Assembly (NCBI GenBank): GCA_963930645.1
Contig: OZ005648.1
Location: forward strand, 194,033,304-194,097,303
Source: Salticus scenicus
Lineage: Eukaryota > Arthropoda > Arachnida > Araneae > Salticidae
Length of the DNA: 64,000 nt
Direction of reading: 5' to 3'
Shown here: positions 58,750 to 64,000 of the stretch, piece after piece
Layout of the letters: each line of letters starts with the position of its first letter
Numbering within the stretch: position 1 is the first letter of the stretch
Program-made: the position numbers and the translations under genes
Notes under the pieces: model-generated
Database searches by the model: none
Seen by the model: only the letters and a program-made list of their open reading frames with translations
What the model was told of the DNA's origin: nothing

Positions 58750-60074
58750 CAAAGGGCATTCCATATAAACTGAGAGTTATTTTTTTACGTAGTGGCAACA
58801 CCGCGAAACTAAAAAATAGAAGTGCAGGCGAATTTGCAAACTGTTAACTGTACGTTTATACAAAATTTTAAACGAAGCAGACGATTTTATTTTCCTATTT
58901 TCGTGCTTGTTTAAAGAACTGTTTTATTTGCCCTACAGAAATGGAGATGAGTGATTCAGAGTTAAAAAGCGAAATGCGTTGTGCCATAAAATTTTGCTAC
59001 CGTTTGGGCAAAACAGCTCCAGAAACAGTTAAGTTAATGAAACAAGCTTACAAAGACAAATGTTTTGGTGAGTCTACGATTTTTAGATGGCATGGTGATT
59101 TCAAGAAAGGCCGTTTGTCTGCAGAACTGGCTCCTATGCCTGGGCGACCAAAAAGTGTTGTGAATGATCGAAATGTTAACACTGTGTGGGTAATTCCTTC
59201 AAGAAAATCGGCGAATAACATGTGAGGAGATAGCGGCATCAACAAACATTTCGAAAACGTCGATATTTCGCATTCTACGCAACAATTTACAGCTTCGCTA
59301 TGTTTGTTCCAGATGGGTCTCTCATGACCTTACTAAAGAACAAATGAAAACAAGAATTCACCAATGTTGTGAATGGAAACAGATGCTTCAAAGTGATCCA
59401 AATCTCCTAAAGACTGTAATAACATGTGATGAAACTTGGGTGCATCATTATGACCCCCTTACCAAGTCCGCAAAAAGTGTATGGAAACATACTGATTCTC
59501 CGCCTCCGAAAAAAATCCGACAAACCAAATCTGCTGGAAAGGTCATGATGATTATTTTATTTGATCATAAAGGTGTTATCTCTCAGCATCCTGTGCCTCC
59601 AAAAACTACTGTAAATGGTGAATATTATGTTTCAGTTTTGAAAATTTTGCGACAACACATATCGAGAAAGCGTCAGGAACTGGTAGGGAATTGGACATTA
59701 CATCACGATAATGCTCGTCCGCATGTCGCTACTTCTGTTTAATATCTTAGTAAATGCAATAATAAAATCATCCCACATCCCCTTTACAGTCCAGATCTCG
59801 CACCATGCGATTTCTGGCTGTTTCCGACGTTGAAGGAGAAGCTCCGTAGCAGAAAATTTAATACAGATTCTGAAGTTATTTTAGCAGTGGAGGGTTCTTT
59901 GAAGCAGCTTCCAGAAAAGGGCTTCTCTACTTGTTTTGAAAAGTGAGTTGAACGATGGGACCGTTGCATATCATCTCACAGAAGGTATTTTAAAAAAGAA
60001 TGATGTATTTTTTGCTGTAAATATATTTCTTGATTTTTTATGATTTTACTCTCAGTTTTATGGAATGCCCTTTG
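58750..60074 (+). mobile_element. Decayed full-length mariner element
   Basis: The left end CAAAGGGCATTCCATATAAA and the inverted right end CAAAGGGCATTCCATAAAAC continue through CTGAGAGT. TA lies on both sides (58748-58749 and 60075-60076). The length of 1325 bp is normal for mariner. It carries one broken transposase. The surrounding (TATC)/(TA) repeats hide the exact pre-insertion sequence in copy A. Confidence 0.9.
58941..60003 (+). pseudogene. mariner transposase pseudogene
   Basis: It starts MEMSDSELKSEMRCAIKFCY at the ATG at 58941, followed by the helix-turn-helix region (residues about 10-70, including GKTAPETVKLMKQAYKD). A frameshift near 59200 leads to a segment with SRWVSHDLT, a variant of the mariner WVPHEL linker motif. 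The catalytic part shows CDETWVHHYDP (first Asp), LHHDNARPHVA (second Asp) and YSPDLAPCDFWLFP (third Asp, DD34D type, here one codon short in the interval). A TAA at about 59740 replaces a residue after VATSV, and TGA at about 59944 stands where VERW expects Trp. The end is TGA 60001-60003. It is inactive but only moderately decayed. Confidence 0.9.
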
Positions 60075-60103
60075 TATATATATATATATATATATATATA
60101 TTC

Positions 60104-60345
60104 CCTTCCCATCAGTGAGAATTAAACTCACAACCTTCGGATTCGTAGTTATGTACTCTGACTACAAAGCCAACGGGTCTTGGCAGAATATTTCCTGATT
60201 ATTTAGACTAGTGTTTTCAGTTTTTTTCCCCTCTTCCCATCGGTGAGGATCGAACTCACTACCTTTTGGTGCGTAGTTGTATACTCTGACCACAGAACCA
60301 AAGGGTTTCGGCTGAATATTTCCTGATTATTTAGACGAGTGTTGT

Positions 60346-60350
<5 letters not shown>
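60104..60350 (-). repeat. Tandem pair of tRNA-like SINE units
   Basis: Two units of about 122 bp lie head to tail on the minus strand. Each has TCTAAATAATCAGGAAATAT, then a tRNA-like stretch: TTTGGTTCTGTGGTCAGAGT (box A-like), an anticodon region, GAGTTCGATCCTCACCG (box B-like), then GATGGGAAG. In the second unit the box B has decayed (GAGTTTAATTCTCACTG). This part of copy B is absent from copy A. Confidence 0.65.
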
Positions 60351-60377
<27 letters not shown>

Positions 60378-60664
60378 CAGAATTTCATCCACAGTTTTAC
60401 TGTTTGCGAAGCGAGCATACATCGAGATGTTTTGTTATTATTTTTGTCATAATTTTTTTTTTTTATATATAATTAAACATTTTCTTATCTTTTTATAATT
60501 TAACTGAAAGCGCATTTTCCCCATAATTACAAAATCAATAAGAAAAAAACATAAAATTAAAGGAATTTGTTATTTAATTTGAGAATTTTAATGCTATTTT
60601 ATTTTATTTTTTTAATAAGAAAAAAAAATATATATATATATATTAATTAATTAATTAATTATTA
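60351..60664. other. Copy B spacer between SINE-like unit and Helentron element 2
   Basis: It starts with a T tract of about 26. About 60450-60610 aligns with 18520-18670 (CTGAAAGCGCATTTTCC and onwards). No gene is recognised. Confidence 0.6.
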
Positions 60665-60779
60665 TTAGTGCTAGAGGCCTATTTCAGTCGGTACAGTTGT
60701 CGAATTTTTATAATACACACTTAATTAGTGCTAGAGGCCTATTTCAGTCGGTTTATTGAATGGGGTTTTATTGAATGAC

Positions 60780-61685
60780 GTCCCCCCAAGGCACAACTTT
60801 GACATGAGTCCCCCCCCAGGCCCAACTTTGACATGAGTCCCCCCCAAGGTACCCCTATTTCAGTCGGTACAGCGTTGTCAAATTTTTATACGTCACTCTT
60901 AATTAGTGCTAGAGGCCTATTTCAGTCGGTTTATTGAATGGGGATTTATTGAATGAAGTCCCCCCAAGGCACAACTTTGAGATGAGTCCCCCCCAGGCAC
61001 AACTTTGACATGAGTCCCCCCAAGGTACGACTTTGACATGAGTCCCCCCCCAAGGCCCAGCGTTGTCGAATTTTTATACGTCACTCTTAATAGTGCTAAG
61101 GGCCTATTTCAGTCGGTTTATTGAATGGGGATTTATTGAATGAAGTCCCCCCAAGGCACAACTTTGACATGAGTCCCCCCCCAGGCCCAACTTTGACATG
61201 AGTCCCCCTCAAGGTACCCCTATTTCAGTCGGTACAGCGTTGTCGAATTTTTATAATACACTCTTAATAGTGCTAAGGGCCTATTTCAGTCGGTTTATTG
61301 AATGGGGATTTATTGAATGATGTCCCACCAAGGCCCAACTTTGACATGAGTCCCCCCAAAGGTACCCCTATTTCAGTCGGTACAGCGTTGTCGATTTTTT
61401 ATAATACACTCTTAATAGTGCTAAGGGCCTATTTCAGTCGGCTTATTGAATGGGGATTTATTGAATGAAGTCCCCACAAGGCACAACTTTGACATGAGTC
61501 CCCCCCCAGGTTAAACTTTGACATGAGTCCCCCCCAAGGTACAACTTTGACATGAGTCCCCCCAAGGCCCAACTTTGACATGAGTCCCCCCCCCAGGCCC
61601 AACTTTGACATGAGTCCCCCCAAGGCCCAACTTTGACATGAGTCCCCCCCAAGGTACAACTTTGACATGAGTCCCCCCCAAGGCA
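60780..61685. repeat. C-rich minisatellite in higher-order blocks
   Basis: The 26-29 bp unit ACAACTTTGACATGAGTCCCCCC is arranged in about six blocks, each introduced by GCTA(A/G)(A/G)GGCCTATTTCAGTCGG and most ending with GGTACCCCTATTTCAGTC. The last block (61480-61685) has about eight consecutive units. All minus-strand open frames here come from the repeat. Confidence 0.92.
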
Positions 61686-61687
61686 CG

Positions 61688-61900
61688 CCTCCCCCTCATT
61701 GGGAAAAAGAGAAAAAACGTTGTTTTGCGGCTATAAGACAGTTTGGACTTCCAACGTTATTTGTTACAATATCTGCAGGTGAAACACATTGGTTTGTTTT
61801 AATGAAAACTTTATCATGGAATTTAGATCGTCACGAATTAACTAAAGAAGAATTTGTCGATATTAACAAGTTTAGCAGTAGACCTCTGGCACTAAATTAA
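61688..61900 (+). pseudogene. Helentron Rep-like fragment in element 2
   Basis: Nearly identical to the fragment in element 1: FAAIRQFGLPTLFVTISAGE, then THWFVLMKTLSWNL and LTKEEFVDINKF, ending SSRPLALN with a stop at 61898-61900. A few residue changes separate the copies (V/A, H/Q, A/G, D/V). It is a remnant of a Helentron Rep with no catalytic motif, kept because it sits beside the element's 3' end. Confidence 0.65.
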
Positions 61901-61925
61901 AATCTGTCAATGTCAGATTTTCATG

Positions 61926-62205
61926 TTTATTTTTATTATTATTTTTTTAAGAATCATTGTAGAAAATATGGTCAAGTTTGTTTCAGAAAAAACATAACTA
62001 ATGTACTTTTTTCTTACAGCAAAAAACGTAATTAAAATAATAATAATAATAATAATTTCTTTTACAAGGTTAATTATAAATAAAATAATCTAAATTATCT
62101 GGCCCTCAAAATAATATTTAACTTCTTATAAGCCTTGGCAAAAGCAATGCACATTTTCTTTTTCTCTTATTACAAACTTTATGGCATATTTATCATTTTA
62201 CCATG
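61926..62205. other. Copy B non-coding spacer
   Basis: It aligns with about 18770-19010 of copy A. It contains a short (TAA)n tract at 62037-62056. No gene is recognised. Confidence 0.55.
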
Positions 62206-63180
62206 TTTTTATTAACTTCGATTCTTGTTTGTTTGTGGGTTTGTTTGTGTGTTTGTCAGAGACAAATCTTGCAATCGATTTTTAACTAACTTCCCGACTA
62301 GCTAGATATTTGAAATTTTCAGGACAGCTCACAACACGGTGACAACACATTTTTCTAATGATTTTAGTCAAATATTGCAGGTCCCGCTGCCTTCGGCAGC
62401 GCTTATATGATTCGACAGAAAATTTATTTAACTAACTTCCCGACTAGCTAGACATTTGAAACTTTCAGAACACGGTGAAAATGCATTTTCTTAATACCTT
62501 TAGCCAACTGTTTCGGGTTCCTGCTGCCTTCGGCAGCGTTATCAGTACAAAGCTTGCAATCGATTTTTCACTAACTTTCCGACTAGCTAGACATTTAAAA
62601 CTTTCAGAACAGCTCACAACACGTTGACAATACATTTTTCTAATAATTTTAGTCAACTATTTCAGGTCCCGCTGCCTTCGACAGCGCTTATATAATTCGA
62701 CAGAACATTTATTTAACTATCTTCCCGACTAGCTAGACATTTGAAACTTTCAGAATAGTTCAGAACACGGTGAAAATGCATTTTTTAAATACCTTTAGCC
62801 AACTGTTTCGGGTTCCTGCTGCCTTCGGCAGCGTTCATATGATTCAACAGAAAATTTATTTAACTAACTTCCCGAGTAGCTAAACATTTGAAACTTTCGG
62901 AATAGTTCAGAATACGGTAAAAATGCTTTTTAAAAATATTTTTATCCAATTGCTTCGGGACCCTGCTGCCTTCGGCAGCGTTTCCAGTACAAAGCTTGCA
63001 ATCAACTTTTAGCTAACTTCCCGGCTAGACAGCCATTTGAAACTTTTATAATAGATCAAAAGACGATAGCAAGGAATTTTTTTAATACTTTTATCCAATT
63101 ATTGGGGTTCCGGCTGCCTTCAGTAGCGTTTATATAATTCAACAAAAAATTTAAAAACATGGTTTATAAAAATTTTTTTT
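62206..63180. repeat. Helitron-related tandem array, about 147-bp units
   Basis: It begins ACCATGTTTTTATTAACTTC and ends near the inverse, TTAAAAACATGGTT, so the insert has short inverted ends. Inside are about six units, each with CTAACTTCCCGACTAGCTAG, ATTTGAAACTTTCAGAA, AATGCATTTT and a perfect GCTGCC-ttc-GGCAGC hairpin. Hairpins start at 62386, 62523, 62671, 62818, 62965 and 63113 (spacing 137-148). Two unit types alternate in the first half. Copy A lacks the insert (continuous at about 19010). The 42301 segment shares its left end and links it to the Helitron's 5' repeats. Confidence 0.75.
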
Positions 63181-63622
63181 ATCTTGTAATTATTTAAATC
63201 TAAATATCAAAATAAAAAGACTGAAAAAATTATCATTTTACATATTTTATTCATCTTATTACCTTTAACTAAGTTAATATATGTTAATATACCCTTACGT
63301 ACTTTACCACTTTAGTAAGGTTCTTACAGTAAATTAATACACTTCTATATATATATATAATAAAACGAAACAGAAATTGTAATTTTTTATTTTAGACTAG
63401 GATATTTTAAACTAAATACATATTTTAAGTAATAAATATTGTACTAAGCATCAAATTATTAATTTACAATATAACTGAAAACTATTTTTAAGGCTTTATA
63501 TAAAATATCCAAATACTAATAATAGAAAAAATTTCAATTTCAACGATTCATCCTTATTTGAATCAGCAATTATATCATATATTAAAAATTCTATATCATC
63601 TTCAGTGCAAGCTCTATAAAGA

Positions 63623-63665
<43 letters not shown>

Positions 63666-63912
63666 CTACCTATAGCATAAAATTGAAATATTGTTTACCA
63701 TATTTTCCTACGACAAAATTTTTTTTAGCAATTTTTGTTGACATTTTAATGAAAATAAAAGTATTGACATTTCAAATAATAATTTCTCATAACATTCCAG
63801 AGACAAAACCTGCTGCAATTATTTTTTGAAATAGAATATCAATTATTCCGAAATAAAGAACAGTTAATATGCAAGAAGAATTTAATATTAACAAAAAGTT
63901 TTTGTTTATTTA
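63181..63912. other. Copy B non-coding spacer with (TAA)n
   Basis: It aligns with about 19010-19594 and 20036-20357 of copy A, and at about 63575 shows the empty site for the 441-bp MITE. A (TAA)n array of about 12 repeats lies at 63626-63662. No gene is recognised. Confidence 0.6.
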
Positions 63913-64000
63913 TTAGTGCTAGAGGCCTATTTCAGTCGGTACAGTTGTAGAATTTTTATAATACACTCTTAATTAGTGCTAGAGGCCTATTTCAGTCGGT
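63913..64000 (+). mobile_element. Start of a third Helentron-derived element, cut by window end
   Basis: TTAGTGCTAGAGGCCTATTT, CAGTCGGTACAGTTGT and a second TTAGTGCTAGAGGCC at 63972 match the first 90 bp of elements 1 and 2. Copy A reads TTTATTTATTAATTTTTAAA at the matching place (about 20338-20357) without the element. Confidence 0.8.

Larger units (their letters stand above)
60665..61925 (+). mobile_element. Helentron-derived non-autonomous element 2 (HINE-like)
   Basis: It has the same plan as element 1 but is longer (about 1261 bp). TTAGTGCTAGAGGCCTATTT at the start is reiterated about six times with minisatellite stretches between. It ends with a Rep-like fragment, the inverted motif TAGACCTCTGGCACTAAA (61879-61896), a hairpin AAAATCTG...CAGATTTT and CATG. 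The matching place in copy A (about 18680-18765) has no such element. Different block numbers in elements 1 and 2 show expansion or contraction of the internal higher-order repeat. Confidence 0.72.
48606..63911 (+). repeat. Copy B of a large direct segmental duplication
   Basis: It is collinear with 1622-20357 (block list under copy A). Insertions found only here: solo LTR, Tc3-like element, CACTG MITE, ACTTTCC elements, two internal Helentron-derived elements, mariner, SINE-like dimer, and the Helitron-related array. The right limit is where a third Helentron-derived element begins at 63913, so homology may continue past the window. Confidence 0.85.

Noticed and set aside
61429..61699. Gly-rich repetitive minus-strand proteins
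   Set aside because: Same minisatellite artefact in the second Helentron-derived element.

Overview
This is a eukaryotic, very AT-rich, gene-poor window made almost entirely of transposable elements and their debris. Homopolymer A/T tracts, (TA)n and (TAA)n arrays, tRNA-derived SINEs, Helitrons, Helentron-like elements, a hAT-type element, several Tc1/mariner lineages and many MITEs all occur. This mix fits an arthropod, possibly an arachnid, but nothing here fixes the species. I see no rRNA, no functional tRNA gene and no complete host gene. The only host-like coding signal is a short cysteine-rich segment near 41.1 kb.

The main organising feature is a large direct duplication. About 1.62-20.36 kb (copy A) aligns in order with about 48.61-63.91 kb (copy B), with clear sequence divergence. 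The copies have collected different insertions since they split, so each supplies pre-insertion sites for elements in the other. Copy A alone has a 7.35-kb Helitron (3677-11024), a 2.56-kb hAT-type element (11959-14515), a fold-back MITE (16838-17011) and a 441-bp TA MITE (19595-20035). Copy B alone has a solo LTR (50967-51280), a Tc3-like transposon with an intact transposase (51596-53154), a CACTG-ended MITE, a pair of hairpin-ended 'ACTTTCC' elements (54006-55200), Helentron-derived elements (56537-57432, 60665-61925, 63913 to the edge), a decayed mariner (58750-60074), tRNA-like SINE sequence and a Helitron-related tandem array (about 62.2-63.2 kb). One 464-bp MITE is shared by both copies and so predates the duplication.

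The Helitron retains its domain order: zinc-finger-like N-terminus, HUH and two-tyrosine Rep motifs, and PIF1-type helicase motifs. It is broken by frameshifts, a stop codon and a 215-bp palindromic MITE inserted in the last part of the helicase. The same MITE family recurs at 32.0, 38.2, 45.6, 48.1 and, as a fragment, 54.2 kb.

The 28 kb between the two copies holds a tRNA-derived SINE with an empty paralogous site, a piggyBac-type MITE (TTAA), two relatives of a CACTGAG-ended MITE, a 1.0-kb ACTTTCC element with four tandem units, a DD37D (maT-type) transposon remnant, a reverse-transcriptase remnant, and an internally deleted mariner-like element inserted in a relative of the ACTTTCC family. 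The strongest candidate for something not well described is the ACTTTCC family: a hairpin 5' end, a degenerate TGTA/TGTG tract, tandem units of about 160 bp, and a 3' hairpin followed by a T tract whose stem shows a compensatory base-pair change between copies.
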